Below are positions 1 to 12,703 of a stretch of DNA of 64,000 nucleotides, piece by piece. The DNA comes from Dasypus novemcinctus. Taxonomy: Eukaryota > Chordata > Mammalia > Cingulata > Dasypodidae. The notes beneath the pieces were generated by a model that ran no database searches, was not told the origin of the DNA, and saw only the letters and a list, made by a program, of their open reading frames with translations. The translations under genes were made by a program, and so were the position numbers. The number at the start of each line of letters is the position of its first letter. Position 1 is the stretch's first letter. The stretch spans positions 177,983,216-178,047,215 of the forward strand of contig NC_080673.1 in the NCBI RefSeq assembly GCF_030445035.2. The letters are read 5' to 3'.

Positions 1-519
1 ACATCATATTTCTGCATCAATAAATATTTTCTCTGACAATAAGAGTTCTTTAATCTCCATCCTTTGTCATATACATTTGATTGAATGTTTTCTGGGAGCT
101 TGGCTTATGAAGGCAGTTTGGGGATCAGTATGTAAACTTTCATTTAATTATCTTTTCATCTTTACACCTTACTCCTATCACTTTGTCTGTTGCCTCAAAG
201 CCAAATCTCTTCTTAATTTAATTCTCCCAATATAAAATTGTCCTTCTGAGTTATGCAGCCTGGAATTCTGTGTGACCCTTACTCAGACTTTCAAATATCT
301 CCCTCTGTTCAGCCCCCAACTCAAATCCACAGTCTAAAATGCATACTACTTTCAATTATTAAGATTTTCCCTGGATTATTTTGGGGAAAATTATCTTGCC
401 TTTCCTTCACATCACCTTTTTGTTAACATGTATGTCATCAGTGAGGGCTATTTTATTTTAATTATTATTTTTCTATGAATATATAATTGCTCTAGCACTA
501 CTGATTGAAATAATTGATT
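1..519. other. Unassigned AT-rich sequence
   Basis: No open reading frame, RNA gene or repeat boundary that I can support. It may be a further decayed part of the old L1 that begins near 520, but I cannot align it by eye. Confidence 0.4.
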
Positions 520-3500
520 TATGATACCTTTGTTAAAAAATACAAATTGAGTAGAATATATAATAGAATATATATATTTCTATATATGTCTTATTTCTGG
601 ATCTCTATTCTTTCTATTGAGCTATGTTCATGCCAAAAGTACTGTATCTTTTATTACTTTAGAATAATCTTTGCTAATAGTAATGTAAATTCTCCATTTT
701 TGTTCTCATTTTGCAAAACTGTTTTGACAATTTTTGTCTTTTGCAATTCTTTCTATATATTAGAATCAGTTTGTCAATTTGTATAAAAATAAAAGGTAGC
801 TGGCATTTGGTTTGGGGTTGCCTTGATTTTATGGATCATTTGGGGAAAAATTAGCCTCTTAGCAATGTTAAGTTTATTTCAAGTATTATTTCTCTTTCCA
901 TTTCCTTTAAATTTCTTTGAGCAGTACATTTTTTGTTTCCATTGTATATCTGTGGTATATATTTGTTAAAGTAATACTAAAGTATTTCATTTTTATGCTA
1001 CTATAAATGAATGGGCATTGGCTTTTGTCTGCTGCTCTCCTTTTTGCCTTTATTGAAATCTTCATATTTTTTAAGAATGTGTTATGAAGAATCCATTGAT
1101 TGATTTTCAAACTGGGGAAAAATAATTCTACTTGGTCATGAGATATTCTTTTTATGTATTCTTAGATTTAAGTTGATAAAGTATTCCTAAAGATTTTCCA
1201 TCTATGTTTATGGTGGATTGTTGTCTGTTTTTTGTTGGTTTGTTTGTTTTTTAATATCTTTATCTGGTTTTGGTATTTGTGTAATGCTTTCCTCATATAT
1301 TATTTGGGAAATGCTTCCCCCTCTCCTATTTTATGGATTTGATTAAAGAAAATTGCCATTGTTTTCATTAAATATCACAATCATCAGTGAAGTCTTCCGG
1401 ACCTGCAGTTTTCTTTGTGGAAAGATTTTTAACTATAAATTAAATTTGTTTTACTAGATGCTAATCAGGCTAACATTTTCTCATGTCTTAGTTTTGGTAG
1501 TATTGTTCTTCCAATACTATGTCCATGTCAATATGTTGTTAAATGTATTGCTATAAAGTTGCTCATAACGTTCCCTTATAATCTTTTTTATATGTCTTTC
1601 AAATATATAATGGTGCCCTTTCTTTTGTTACTGGTTTGATGATTTTTACTTTTGTTTTTCAAAATGCCTGTCTAGAGATTTATCAATTTTAATAAACAGC
1701 TTCTGTTTTCATGCATTATTTTAATTTCATTGAGAGGAAAATATTTCCTGATTTTCTTTATAATTTCTTCTTTGATATTGTGATATCCAAAACTATCTTG
1801 TTGAATTCCAAATATTTTGGAATTGTCTAGATAGCTTTCTAATTTTAATCCCTTTATTTATACTAAACCTAGTTTTATGGCCTAAACTATGGTCCATCTT
1901 GGAGAATGTTCCCTATGGACTGGCAGGGTACTTGAATTGCTTTCAGCTGTTGGTGAAATGCTTTGAAACATCAATCAGGCAAAGTTGGTTGGTAGGGCTG
2001 TTACAAATTTTCCTGTTCTTACTGATTCTCTATGCATTTGTTCTAACTAGCACACGGAGTGAAAGTTGAAATCTTTTAAATATTTTTGGATTTTCCCAGT
2101 TCTTTGAGTTCAACAAATTTTTGCTACTTTTATTTGAAGCTCTGTTTTCTTGTGTATACATTTTTGTTATGACCGCTTTAAAATTGAAACACATATAATG
2201 ATGAAATTATAATCTTGATCATTTTCCATGTTTCTTCTTTTCCTAACCAGTACATTGCCTGATATTAATATAATCACACCAGGTTTCTTTTGAATAGAAT
2301 TTGCATGCAGATCTTTTTACATTCTTTTAAAATATCACTATTTTATATTTAATGTTTTTCTTATGGGCTATATTTGGTACATTCTTATTTTTTTAATCCA
2401 CTCTGATAATCTTTGCTTCTTACTTGGGATTTTTAAACTATTTATATGCAACGTAAATGCTTGAATTTAAATCCAATTTGAGAGTTATTTTATATTTAGG
2501 TATCTGTTCTTTGTTCCTTTATCCAATTTTCCAGTTTTCTATTGCATTTGCTGATAATTTAAAAAGTATCCTATTTTATTTCCACTATTTGTTCATGAAG
2601 CAATTCCTACTATATAAATTTGGGGCTATGTGCAGTTTATAAAACACATCTTAACTTATCTCAAACTATTGTCAAAAATTACAGCACACAAAGCACAGTG
2701 TGCTATCATGGCATTTCCCCTTTCCATCTATTTTATTACAGTAGTTATGCTATATATTCCTAAAAGTTTTATCAAGCCCACAATAAACAGCTACTATTTT
2801 TATTTTGCACAGTCATCTTTTGAAAGAGTTTTAAAATTTGATTTTAAGTCTTTTATATTTATGTTTACCATATGTTTACCATTTCCAGAGATTTTAATTC
2901 CTTTGTGTGGATATAAATTTCCACCTGGTATTATTTTTCTTCTGTCTACATAGAAGTTCATTTAGAATTTATTGTGGTACATAGATGTTGGCAATGAATA
3001 TTTCAGCTTTTAGTTATCTGGGAAATTGAATTTGCCTTTTTTATTTTTAGCTTTTAAAAAATTAATTTATTGAAATGTAACACCCATACACAAACATACT
3101 TAAACAATAAGTGTATAGTAATAGTTGTGAACTTACAAAACAAACATATATAGCATCATACAGGACTCTCATAACTCACCCTACCACCAATACCTTACAT
3201 TATTGTTAAACCTTTTAAACTAATGATTAAAAAGCATTGTCAAAATATTACTGCTAACCAGACAATTTCCCCCAACCCTCCCTATTATTATTATCTTTAT
3301 ACCATTTATATATATACATACATAAACAATAAGTGTATAGTAAAAGTTGTGAACCTACAAAGCTTACATGCATAAAACATCATACAGGAGTCCCATACCT
3401 CAACCTTCCACCAAAACCTTGGATTGTTGTGCGATGTTTGTTACAAATTATGAAAGAATATTGTCAAAGTCTTACTACTAATCATAGTCCTTATCTTACA

Positions 3501-5282
3501 TTTGGTGTGTTTTTCCCCCAAACCACCCTATAATTATTTTTTAAATATATTTTTTATTATAGAAGTTGTAAACTTATAAAACAATCATGCAAATGTGCAG
3601 AATTACCAAACAATACCCCTCTATCAACACACCACACTATGAAGAAACATTTGTTACAGATAAGATAATATCATCTGATTGTTACCATGTCCATAGTATA
3701 TATTTGGCTCACATTTTCCATACTGCCCCATTATCAACACAGTACATCTTTGGCACAGATGAAAGAATATTATATTACTACTAAACACAGTCCATAGGTC
3801 ATTCCAGTTTATTTTTTCCCATGCTTTCCCAACACCCTGCAGTAGTGATATACATTTGCTCTAGCTCATAAGGACAATCTTGCATCTGTACCATAAACCA
3901 CAATTCTCATCCACCTCTTGGTTTACTGTGCTATTCAGTTCCTAGATTATTCTCTAGCATCTGTCAATTGGCATTTACATACCTAGACTACCATTTTCAG
4001 CCACATTCCCATTTATAAATTAGCTATTACTCACTATTTGTTACCATCAATTCCACACATTTCCACATTTTTACAGTAAAGTTAATTGAAACGTCTACAT
4101 ACATTAAACATCATTAGTCCATCTCAGTCCTTCTCTTATCTCCATTAAGTATCCACCACTTACCGCCAGGTCTTGAGATATTTTCTTATAATTTCATCTA
4201 GAAGAGTTATGGTTCTTGCTTTTATATTTAGGTTTTTGACCCATTTTGAGTTAATTTTTGGATAAGGTATGAGATAGAGGTCCTCTTTCCTTCTTTTGGC
4301 TATGGATATCCAGTTCTTTCAACACCATTTTGCTGAATGGACTGTTCTGCCCGAGCTGTATGGGTTTGATGGGCTAGTCAAAAATCACTTGACCATACAT
4401 GTAAGGGTCTGTTACTGAGCCATCAAGTTGGTTCCATTGGTCTATATGTCTGTCTTTATGTCAGTACCATGCTGTTTTTACCACTATAGTTTAGTAGTAT
4501 GATGTAAAGTCCAGAGGACATTCTTTTATGATGTTTCTGGCTATGCAGGACCCCTTACCCTTCCAAATAAACTTGGTAATTGTGTTTTCAATTTTTTTAA
4601 AATGCTGGTGAAATTTTTATCAGGGTTGCATTGAATCTGCATATCAATTTGAGTAGAATTGAAATCTTAATGATATTTCGTCTTCCAATCCATGAGCATG
4701 GAATGTTCTTCCAGTTATTTAGGACTATTTTTATTTCTTTTAACATCGAGTTGCAGTTCTCTGAATACAGTACTTTACATCATTAGTTAAGGTTATTACT
4801 GACTATTTGAGTTTATTCTGTCATATTGTATTTTGACCACTCTTTTGACATTTTTAGTTACTTTTATTGATATAATCTTCATTTCTAGACTAACTTCCAG
4901 GCCTCTCTCCTGTCTTTTCTTTTCAGGTTCTAGCACACCCTTTAGTATTTCCTGAAAACTGGGTCTCTTACTTAGAAATTCTCTCCATTTCTGTTTATCT
5001 GTGAATATTCTAATCTTGCCCTCATTTTTGAAAGACAGTTTTGCTGGATATCAAATTCTTGGCTGGAAGTTTTTCTCTTGTAGTGCCATAAATATATTAT
5101 ACCACTGTCTTCTTGCCTCTATGGTTTCTGGTGAGAAATCAGCACTTAATCTGATTGGTTATCCTTTATATGTTATGCATTGCTTTTCTCTTGCTGCTTT
5201 CAGAACTCTCTCTGACTTTGGTCTTTGACATTCTGATGAGTCTTGGAGTTGTTTTATTTGGATTTTTTTGGATGGGAGTACA

Positions 5283-5513
5283 TTATCCTTCTTGGACATG
5301 GATATCAACATCCTTCAATAGGGCTGGGAAATTTTCTACCATTATTTCTTCAAACATTTCTTCTGCCCCTTTTCCCTTCTCTTCTCCTTCTGGGACACAC
5401 ATGACATGTATGTTTGCACACCTTTTGCTGTCATTTAGTTCCCTGAGACTTTGTTCAATTTTTTCCATTCTTTTCTTCATCTGTTCTTTTGTGTGTTCAC
5501 TTTCAGAGGCCAT
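5283..5513 (-). pseudogene. L1 ORF1 fragment
   Basis: A 76-residue open stretch with the coiled-coil to RRM transition of L1 ORF1 protein: a heptad-like KKRMEKIEQSLREL segment, then an IHVMCVPEGEE segment and a MFEEIMVENFP segment. ORF1p is the RNA-binding chaperone of the L1 ribonucleoprotein. The surrounding frame is broken, so this is a remnant within the L1 at 3046-7247. Assignment to L1 ORF1 is secure; nothing suggests it is expressed. Confidence 0.75.
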
Positions 5514-5899
5514 TTCCTCAAGCTCACCAATCCTTTGTTCTGCCTCCTCAAATCTGCTATTATATGATTCAATGTTTTTTTAAATTTCATTTATTGCACC
5601 TTTCATTCCATAAGATCCTCTATTTTTCTATATATGCTTTCAAATTCTTCTTTGTACTCATCCAGTGTCTTCTTAATATCCTTAATCTCTTTAGCCATCT
5701 CATTGAATTAATTAAAGAGATTTGTTTGAACATCTATAATTAGTTGTCTCAACTCCTTTATGTCATCTGGAGGCTTATCTTGTTCCTTTAATTGGGTCAT
5801 AGCTTCTTGTTTCTTGGTGTGGATTGTAGTTTTTGGTTGGTGTCTTTGCATCTGGCTTACTAGAGTATTTTTTCTGGGTACAGTTTTTCTTTTTAGTTT

Positions 5900-7247
5900 A
5901 GGCCTTCCTCCCTTTCTGGTTGTGCAGTAGGAGCCAAGGATGTAATTGGTGCTATAAACTGTGCAGGTTCAAGCTGCCCTCATTGCCCCAAGGACCAATG
6001 AAGCTTCTCCCAACTTTCTCCTTTCCCAGAGGTAGGGACAGAGTCACAGTTGTGTGACATTCTTGCAGGCCTAGACTGTGGTTGTCCAGAGAGACTGATG
6101 AAGCTTCACACCCTTTCTCCCCTGCCTGGGGAAGGAATGAAATTGCAGGTGTGGGCAGCAATCTATGCTTTGCAGGTCCAAAATGACCCCAGTTGCCCAG
6201 GTAGACTTCGGATTATTCAGTTTGTGGCAGCCAAAGGTACCCAAAGTTACCTGGATAGGCTGGTGCAGAGCTGGCCAGCCTCTTCCCTGCCAGAGGTCGG
6301 GATGAAGCCTAGGCTAGAACTGCAGGCTGATCTGGGTGAAAGAAACTGATTCCTACCATCACTGTGATATTTGGTCTGACCAGCTTCCCCTCAGGCTGGG
6401 AGTGGAGTCAAAATGGTGGCCACCAGCCTATTTCCTTTCCAAATTGGACAGATTCACATTCCAGCTGTTCCTTGGTTTATTCCTTAGCCATCCAAGTCTA
6501 CCAATCAATAACTGAAATTGGCAGCCAACTGTCTCCTCCTCCCCTGTTTTTGGGAAATGGAGCTTCCAATCCCAGTCACAGAACAGCTCCTGAGGTGGCT
6601 TGTGACACCAGAGTAGGGCAATTGCTGACCTCCACAGCTTGGCTGGCAATTTCCTGGAGAGGCTCGAGCAGATTCCCTCAGCTTCCTCCCTGCTGGAGGT
6701 GGCACTGGTGCCTAGGCTAGAGGTGCAATATGATCTGGAGGGAAAGAAGCCAGTCCCCACCAGCACTGGGATTCTCAGTCCGCCCTGCTTACCCTTGTGC
6801 CAAGGGTGGAGTTCAGATGGCAGCTCCCAGTCCCTTTCTATGTGGACAGAGTCAAACTTTAGCTGTTCTCAGGATTATATTTTAGCTTGCTGAATTTACT
6901 CATCAGTAGCTGAAATTGGTGCCCAACCTTCTCTTCCTCCTCCGTTTTTGGGAAATGGAGCTTTCAATTCCAGCCATGGAACAGCTTCCAAGGTGGTTTG
7001 TACCTCCTGTGGAGGATGGGTACTGTCCTCCAGGGCATGGAGTGCTCTACTTAGGAGTCTTCTCTGCAGATAGGCAGGCTCCTCCTTCCATTCCTTCAAG
7101 GATGTTGCAGGATGCCCTTCTGGCCTCCTGAAAACCCCAGACAGGTGCTTCAGCTAGCTCAAGATAGCTCTGGGTGTTTACTAACTGCCCAGTAGCAGGA
7201 GCTGACTCTAGGAGCTCCTTACTCCACTGCCACCTTGCTGGTTCTCC
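5900..7247 (-). repeat. L1 5'UTR containing a ~400-bp direct duplication
   Basis: GC-richer than its surroundings. Blocks at 6338-6730 recur at 6743-7130 with an offset of about 400 bp: for example ACTGAAATTGG at 6511 and GCTGAAATTGG at 6909, each followed about 30 bp later by GTTTTTGGGAAATGGAGCTT. Its proximal part (5970-6200) resembles 56680-56850 in another L1, so both are 5'UTRs of related L1s. This region would hold the L1 promoter, read on the minus strand. Short open frames here (6364-6720 plus, 6428-6766 minus) overlap on both strands and look like chance. Confidence 0.6.
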
Positions 7248-8070
7248 TTGCCTTCTTTTTTAAAAGATATTAATCTGAGGGAAATAATTCAGGGTTGACC
7301 ATTTTTTCTTTCAAAATGTTAAAAATGTTAGCCATCATCTTTTGGACTGCATAATTTCTGGTGAGGTGTCTGATATTCTTTGCTCTGTTCTTTTCTACAT
7401 GCTGTGTCTTTTTAGTATACTCTTCTAAATATTTGTTTCTATCTTGCTTAATTTTGAGGGTGATTTTGATATCTTTTCCTCTTTGTTTTCTCCCATTTTA
7501 TTCTTCTTGGGAATTGTTGATCTTGGCTCTATGGGTTTAGTTTTCTTCAAATTTGGAAAAGGTTTCGCTATTTTTTTCTTCAAATATTTTAAAATGTTTT
7601 TCATTGTCTTTTCTATCCATGTGCAAGTATATTGATAGGTAATTCAAACTGTTTAGTTTTATAACATAATCCCTTAACACAAACCTCATGTTTCCTACTT
7701 TTTTTTGCTTTGTTTTTAACTTCATTGCTCTTTATACTGCAGTGTCTAATCTACTGTCAGTCTCTGTGTATTTTATTCAAAATACCATATTTTCTAGAAG
7801 TTTTATACGAGCACGTTCTTTTCTATCTTCTATTACTCTCCTCTACCTTCTTTAATACATGGAACAACTTATGGTAGGTATTTAATATGTTTGTCTTCTA
7901 GTTTCATCTTTTCTATTATTTCTGGTCTGTTTATATTTACAGTTCTTTTTTTCTTCTGGTCATTAATCATATTTTCCTCTTTTATTGTATATCTGGTAAT
8001 TTTTTATTGAGTACTTCATACTATAAATTAGATATTATCAGTTTCTTTGTTTTGTTGAGTTCCTTTAAAA

Positions 8071-8400
8071 CAGGAGCTCTTAACCATTTTTATTCCACAG
8101 GTCTTTTTGCCAGCCACGTGAAAATCATGGACTCCTCAGAATGCAACAGGCAGATAGTTTTATGACAGTCAACTAGCATTGGATCTAACAACTACCATAA
8201 TTTCGAAGTATGGATGAGTGTGATTTTTGAGATATGCAACAACTTTAATTTGATATGAAGTGAATACTACTGTAATTGATTGCATACTTTCATAAGTGAA
8301 GGAAATGCTAGTTTCAGTTAGATGTCAGAGAAAATAAAGATAGTAAAGTGATTTTTTTTTTTCAATTCAAGCTCACGGACTTCCTGGTTAAGAAACCCTG
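8071..8400. mobile_element. Non-autonomous DNA transposon (hAT-like)
   Basis: A 330-bp element with terminal inverted repeats: it begins CAGGAGCTCTTAACCA and ends TGGTTAAGAAACCCTG, whose reverse complement CAGGGTTTCTTAACCA matches at 13 of 16 positions. The flanks CTTTAAAA and TTTTAAAT agree at 6 of 8 positions, fitting a hAT-type 8-bp target duplication. No coding capacity. It is inserted in the ancient L1. Confidence 0.65.
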
Positions 8401-9050
8401 TTTTAAATAGTAATGGATTTTACCTTAACATGCAGTTAAGTGAGATGGAATCAGTTATTTCAGGGCTTCCTTATAAGTTTGTTTTATAGTAGGCACAGGC
8501 CTTCAGTCACGGGCTTATTTATTGCCATTACTAAGGCAACAATCTTCTGTGGATTTTACTTGCTGACTCGTGTGTTATAAGGACTTTCTAAAATGCTTGA
8601 TAAAACATGAACTATTCCCAGCCTGTGTAAATTCTGTGAATTGCTAACTTCATTTCAGATGATTTTTCCTTTAGCCTTGGATAGTTTCAATTCACACATG
8701 GCCAACTCAGTACTCAACTAATAACTCAAGATTGCCACTTTTCAGATCACTGGAGGTCTTTTAAAGTGAAGCTTCTTCCTCATCCCACAAATTCTAGCTA
8801 TCTTGAACTGCCCGACCTCACACTCATAACTTATCAATATTGCTGGCATCTCTATTACTTTTCTTCCTTATGCTATGGTTTGGAAACTGGTCCCTGTTAG
8901 TAGCTGATGTGATTGTAATATTTATCTTGTTTGTTACTCTTACCTCAGGGATGATTGCTATTCCCTCACTATTGTCCAATAACTATAAATTATCATAATT
9001 TTCTTCTGGGTTTCTAGTTATTTAAGACAACAGGATGAATCATCTCTATT

Positions 9051-9463
9051 TTTTTAAAAGATTTATTAATTTTTATTTATTTCTCTCCCCTTCCCCCCCC
9101 CCCAGTTGTCAGCTCTCTGTGTCCATTCGCCATGTGTTCTTCTATCCTTATCAGTGGCACCGGGAAGCTGTGTTTCTTTTAGTTGTGTCATCTTGCTGTG
9201 TCAGCTCTCTGTGTGTGCAGCGCCATTCTTGGGCAGGCTGCACTTTCTTTCACGCTGGATGGCTGTCCTTACAGGGTGCACTCCTTGTGCATGGGGCTCC
9301 CCTATGCAGGGGACACTGCTACGTAGCAGGGCACTCCTTGTGCACATCAACGTTGTGTATGGGCCAGCTCCACACGGGTCAAGGAGGCCCCGGGGTTTGA
9401 ACTGTGGACCTCCCACATGGTAGGCAGATGCCCTATCCATTGGGCCTAGTCTGCTTCCCTCTT
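9051..9463 (-). mobile_element. tRNA-derived SINE, DAS-III-like (copy 1)
   Basis: The plus strand shows the reverse complement: a T-rich tail on the left (from 9051), a C-run, a body with the GCAGCGCCATTCTTGGGCAG block, and on the right a tRNA-like head. On the minus strand the head carries an A-box-like GGCCCAATGGAT and a B-box-like GGTTCAAACCCC-type sequence (here with a substitution). ATCTCTATT flanks it at 9042-9050 and 9464-9472, the target duplication. Open frames crossing this element are chance frames in a GC-rich repeat. Confidence 0.85.
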
Positions 9464-9472
9464 ATCTCTATT

Positions 9473-10753
9473 ATTATGTCTTGATAATAGTGAAATTCCT
9501 TTAAATTGAAAATAAAATGCTGTGGCTTGATATATGGAAAATGATACAGAGGACTGATAAATCTCACATTTATAATAAGTATATTTTAGATGTTTTAATT
9601 TAAATGCATTTCATTCTTTAATATGTACCATCAGTTAATTATATTAAAATTTTACAACTATCTATCATAAAAATGATTATAAGCTACTTTTTGTCATGTT
9701 AATCTTCCTTCTTTGACTACATAGGAAAGATGAATTAAATATATTCTAACTCAAAAAATATTTTAATGTCTGGATATTTGGAAAGATAATTTTCTCTCTC
9801 AGAACTTTTCATATTCAATAGTACTCACCTTAATTCTTCCAGATATGATTCTAAATTTTTTATAAAGTCATTTTTCCTTAATCTCTAGTTATACTTCCAT
9901 CATTTAGTTAGAGACTTCTTTTCCTCAAGTTACATTTGTCATTTTACATGGCAGTTATTAGGGCCTGTTTTAAAATGAACTTGTTCTGTGAAGTCACAGT
10001 AAAAATCTGCAAAATAATGTCATTGTAAACTGCTTTATGTTTTTGTAGCCAAAGATGAAAACAATCTGCTATATGATTTCTCATGTTCAAGATGACTTTT
10101 TACTAGCCAAATTTCTGTTGATCTTCAGCTTAAATTACTAGAGCAAAATCAACACAGGATAGTGAACAAAGGATGAAATGAATCAATGATTTAAATTCAG
10201 GTAAGTGTTAAAAGTGGCAAAATATACAACAAAAGCAGAGTGAAATTTAATTATTAAAAATGAAATTACCATGACTTAGATTGTTTTTAAGAAACACATG
10301 AGTATTTGCATTTTTCTTCATTTCATGAATACATGGGCAAGCAAATAAGGAAATTTAAGCTAACTCGAAATAATCTATATGAAGCTTAACATTTTACTGT
10401 TCTTCAATCTAGTGTTCATTTTCACATGTTCCAATTATATTGGGACAGACAAATTCAATAAATTTATTGCTAGGCACATAGCAAGTGCTTAATAAATAAA
10501 CTCTGAACTTAGAATTCATTACTTCAGACCTGCTGGTTAGAATCATAGCTATATTCAACAATTGATTGAATAAGTAGAATGCACCAATGATGACTGGTTA
10601 ATGGTACAAATTGCTTCTTCCTAGTTTGAAAATTTAAGTTCTGGCTCATACAGAACAACAAAATACCAGTTTTATTAAATTAAAATATATTTAGCATTCT
10701 TGTACCCTATCTTTAGTACATTTTATACCACAAGCATATTAAATTAGCATTTT
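9473..10753. other. AT-rich sequence, no feature recognised
   Basis: No coding frame longer than about 60 codons, no RNA gene and no repeat family that I can name. It separates the two SINE copies. Confidence 0.5.
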
Positions 10754-10770
10754 CTCAGATAACTATATGT

Positions 10771-11187
10771 TTGTTTATTTTTTTAAATTTATTTATTTTA
10801 TTTATTTCTCTCCCCCTACTCCCCGCCCCAGTTGTCTGTTCTCTTTGTCCATTCACTGTGTGTTCTTCTTTGTTCGCTTTTGTTGTCAGTAGCATGGGAA
10901 TCTGTGTTTCTTTTTGTTGTGTCATCTTGTTGTGTCAGCTCTGTGTGTGCAGCGCCATTCTTGGGCAGGCTGCACTTTTTTTCGCACTGGGTGGCTCTCC
11001 TTACAGGGCGCACTCCTTGCACATGGGGGTCCCTACTTGGGGGACACCCCTGTGTGGCAGGGCACTCCTTACACGCATCAGCACTGAGCATGGGCCAGCT
11101 CCACACGGGTCAAGGATGCCCGGGGTTTGAGCCACCATCCTCCTATGTGGTAGACGGACACCCTAACCACTGGGCCAAGTCTGCTTC
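10771..11187 (-). mobile_element. tRNA-derived SINE, DAS-III-like (copy 2)
   Basis: Same layout as copy 1: T-rich tail at the left, the GCGCCATTCTTGGGCAGGCT block, tRNA-like head at the right. A perfect 17-bp target duplication, CTCAGATAACTATATGT, flanks it at 10754-10770 and 11188-11204. The duplication marks a target-primed retrotransposition event, presumably driven by L1, and its perfection suggests a fairly recent insertion. Confidence 0.9.
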
Positions 11188-11279
11188 CTCAGATAACTAT
11201 ATGTGATTTTCAAAAAGTCAGACTAGGTTTCTAGCATTTGGTAGAAAGGCCAATCACCCTGCCCCTATTCTCTCAACAA

Positions 11280-11695
11280 AGATGTCAAATCATAATTCCT
11301 GGACCTGTGTAAATGCTGCTTATCTAGTAAACAGAATTGTTCAAATGTGAGTATCTTGAAATGGAGAGTTTATCCAGGTGGTTCAAATATAACCACAGGG
11401 GTCCTTGTAAGAGGAAGGCAGGATTAGGAGAAGGCAATGTGACAGTGGAAGCAGAGATTGGAATGATGTAGCCAGAAGCCAAGGAATGCTATATCCTCTA
11501 GAAACTGGAAAAGACAAAGAACAGATTCTCCTCTGGAACCTTCAGAATGAACCAGCTCTGTGAACACCTTGATTTTAATCTAATAAGAAATATTCTGGAA
11601 TTCTGATCTCCAGAACCATAAGAATAAATTTCTTTTGCATTAAACCAGTAAGTTTGTGGCAATTTGTTACAGAAGCAATAGAAATATAATAAAGA
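11280..11695 (+). mobile_element. MLT1-like (ERVL-MaLR) LTR remnant
   Basis: Contains landmarks of old mammalian MaLR LTRs in order: GTCCTTGTAAGAGGAAGGCA, GGCAATGTGAC, GCAGAGATTGGAATGATG, AAGCCAAGGAATGC, AACAGATTCTCC and a polyadenylation region AATAAATTTC near 11624. Family recognition is from memory of the consensus. It is diverged and lacks a clear 5' end, so it is an ancient solo LTR. Confidence 0.7.
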
Positions 11696-11949
11696 GCAAG
11701 AGGGAGTGTTTCAAAATTAGTATAATATCTCCCTTCACTGCCTACACATTGTAATCTTCTTTTGCTTTGTCCTGATTTATAAAGTTTGTCATTATCTGAT
11801 TTTATATTTCCTTATTTAATGTTACTTTATGATTTACACATGTTATCCTATTATTTTTTGAGAAACTTAAAGCTCATGAAACCAAAGATCATGCTTTTCC
11901 ATCTTCATAGTCACAATGGCTAGCACAGATTCTCCATAAACGAATGACA

Positions 11950-12202
11950 TTGACCATCTATCACAAAGCTGGCCTTATGGAGACAGCAGAGCAGCTGAGC
12001 CTGGACAGAGGCAAGCCCCAGGTAGAAGGAACACAGGAAGCCTGAGCCTTTGCAGATGTTGGCAGCCATCTTGCCCCAACATGTGGCAATAGACTTTGGT
12101 GAAGAAGGTAATAATTGTGCTATATAGTCTGGGAAGTGTAAGCTTCCACCCCAAATAAATTTCTGGTCTTTTGCATCAGCACCCCTTTGGCTGACTAATA
12201 CA
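11950..12202 (+). mobile_element. Truncated 5' LTR of an ERV-L/MaLR-like provirus
   Basis: About 250 bp that matches the 3' part of the complete LTR at 16828-17411: the gagcagctgagccyggacag block, a GGCAGCCATCTTG block, AATAAA at 12154-12159, and the terminal GGCTGACTAATACA ending in CA at 12202. The first half of the LTR is missing; upstream sequence does not resemble it. Immediately downstream (12206) TTTGGTATCA fits a tRNA-Leu-type primer binding site, as used by ERV-L and MaLR elements. Confidence 0.7.
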
Positions 12203-12244
12203 GAATTTGGTATCAAGTAGGGAAGTGCTTTTGCAATTACCAAA

Positions 12245-12703
12245 ATGCTAGAATGGTTTTATAAATGCATAAGGGGTATTTTTTGGAGGAATTGTGAATT
12301 ACTTGATAGAAAGGGCCAATATTGCTTTGCAAAGACAGTTGGAAGGGACTCTAAAGAGACGTTTTATGAGAACTTAGAAATAAATGATAAAACTATTATT
12401 GAAAACTGGAGAAAAGGTGATCTGTGTTATAAAGCTGCAGAGAACTTAGCAAGATTAACTCCTGGTGTTTTATGGAAGGCAGAATTTGAAAATGGTGGAC
12501 CTTGGCATTTAGCTAAAGAACTTTTCAAAGTAAATTTAAAGAATATGGCTTGGCTTCTCCTTGCAGCTTCTAGCAAAATGCTAGATAAGAGAGAGAAACT
12601 GAGGACTGAACTGTTGGGCACAAAGAAACAGAAACTGATTCAGGAAATTCCAAACCTTTGGAAATCAAGCTCCCAGATAATGGTATCCAATTTCAGGATT
12701 TAA
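12245..12703 (+). pseudogene. Gag-like remnant of the ERV-L/MaLR-like element
   Basis: An open frame of 152 codons just after the primer binding site, in the position of gag. The protein is rich in Lys, Glu and Leu, with a DKTIIENWRKGDLCYKAAEN segment and an ELFKVNLKNMAWLLLAASSK segment that resemble the internal coding remnant of MaLR elements as I recall it. There is no zinc knuckle, protease or reverse transcriptase motif. The frame ends at a TAA, and no continuation is visible. It may be a short surviving stretch of a decayed gag; a domesticated role is not supported. Confidence 0.5.

Larger units (their letters stand above)
3046..7247 (-). mobile_element. Younger L1 nested in the ancient L1, internally deleted
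   Basis: The order is 3'UTR (3046-4170), a short stretch matching the 3' part of ORF2 (4180-4785), ORF1 (about 4870-5900), then a 5'UTR (5900-7247). Reverse transcriptase and endonuclease sequence is absent: at about 4785 the text jumps from ORF2 to the ORF1 side. The 3'UTR contains diverged direct repeats of roughly 230-270 bp around 3070, 3310 and 3560. Flanking sequence duplicates imperfectly (TTGCCTTTTTTA at about 3032 against TTGCCTTCTTTTTTA at 7248-7262), consistent with a target-site duplication. It could be an internally deleted L1 or an ORF1-only (HAL1-like) derivative. Confidence 0.65.
520..9034 (-). mobile_element. Ancient L1 (LINE-1), fragmented, minus strand
   Basis: Read on the plus strand, the text runs from the antisense of ORF2 (520-2450) through the ORF1 region (2450-3031 and 7263-8070) to the antisense of the 5' region (8401 to about 9030), which is the order expected of a minus-strand L1. 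It is heavily mutated, with no frame longer than about 100 codons. Two younger insertions interrupt it: an L1 at 3046-7247 and a small DNA transposon at 8071-8400. The two sides of each insertion read continuously once the insertion is set aside, which supports the nesting. Outer boundaries are approximate. Confidence 0.7.

Noticed and set aside
5155-5583. A 142-codon plus-strand frame
   Set aside because: Antisense to the L1 ORF1 fragment at 5283-5513.
9035-9440. Overlapping open frames of 79-121 codons in the first SINE, and similar ones at 10771-11206 and 38196-38614
   Set aside because: They coincide with a SINE at three sites and change frame between copies, so they come from the repeat and are not genes.
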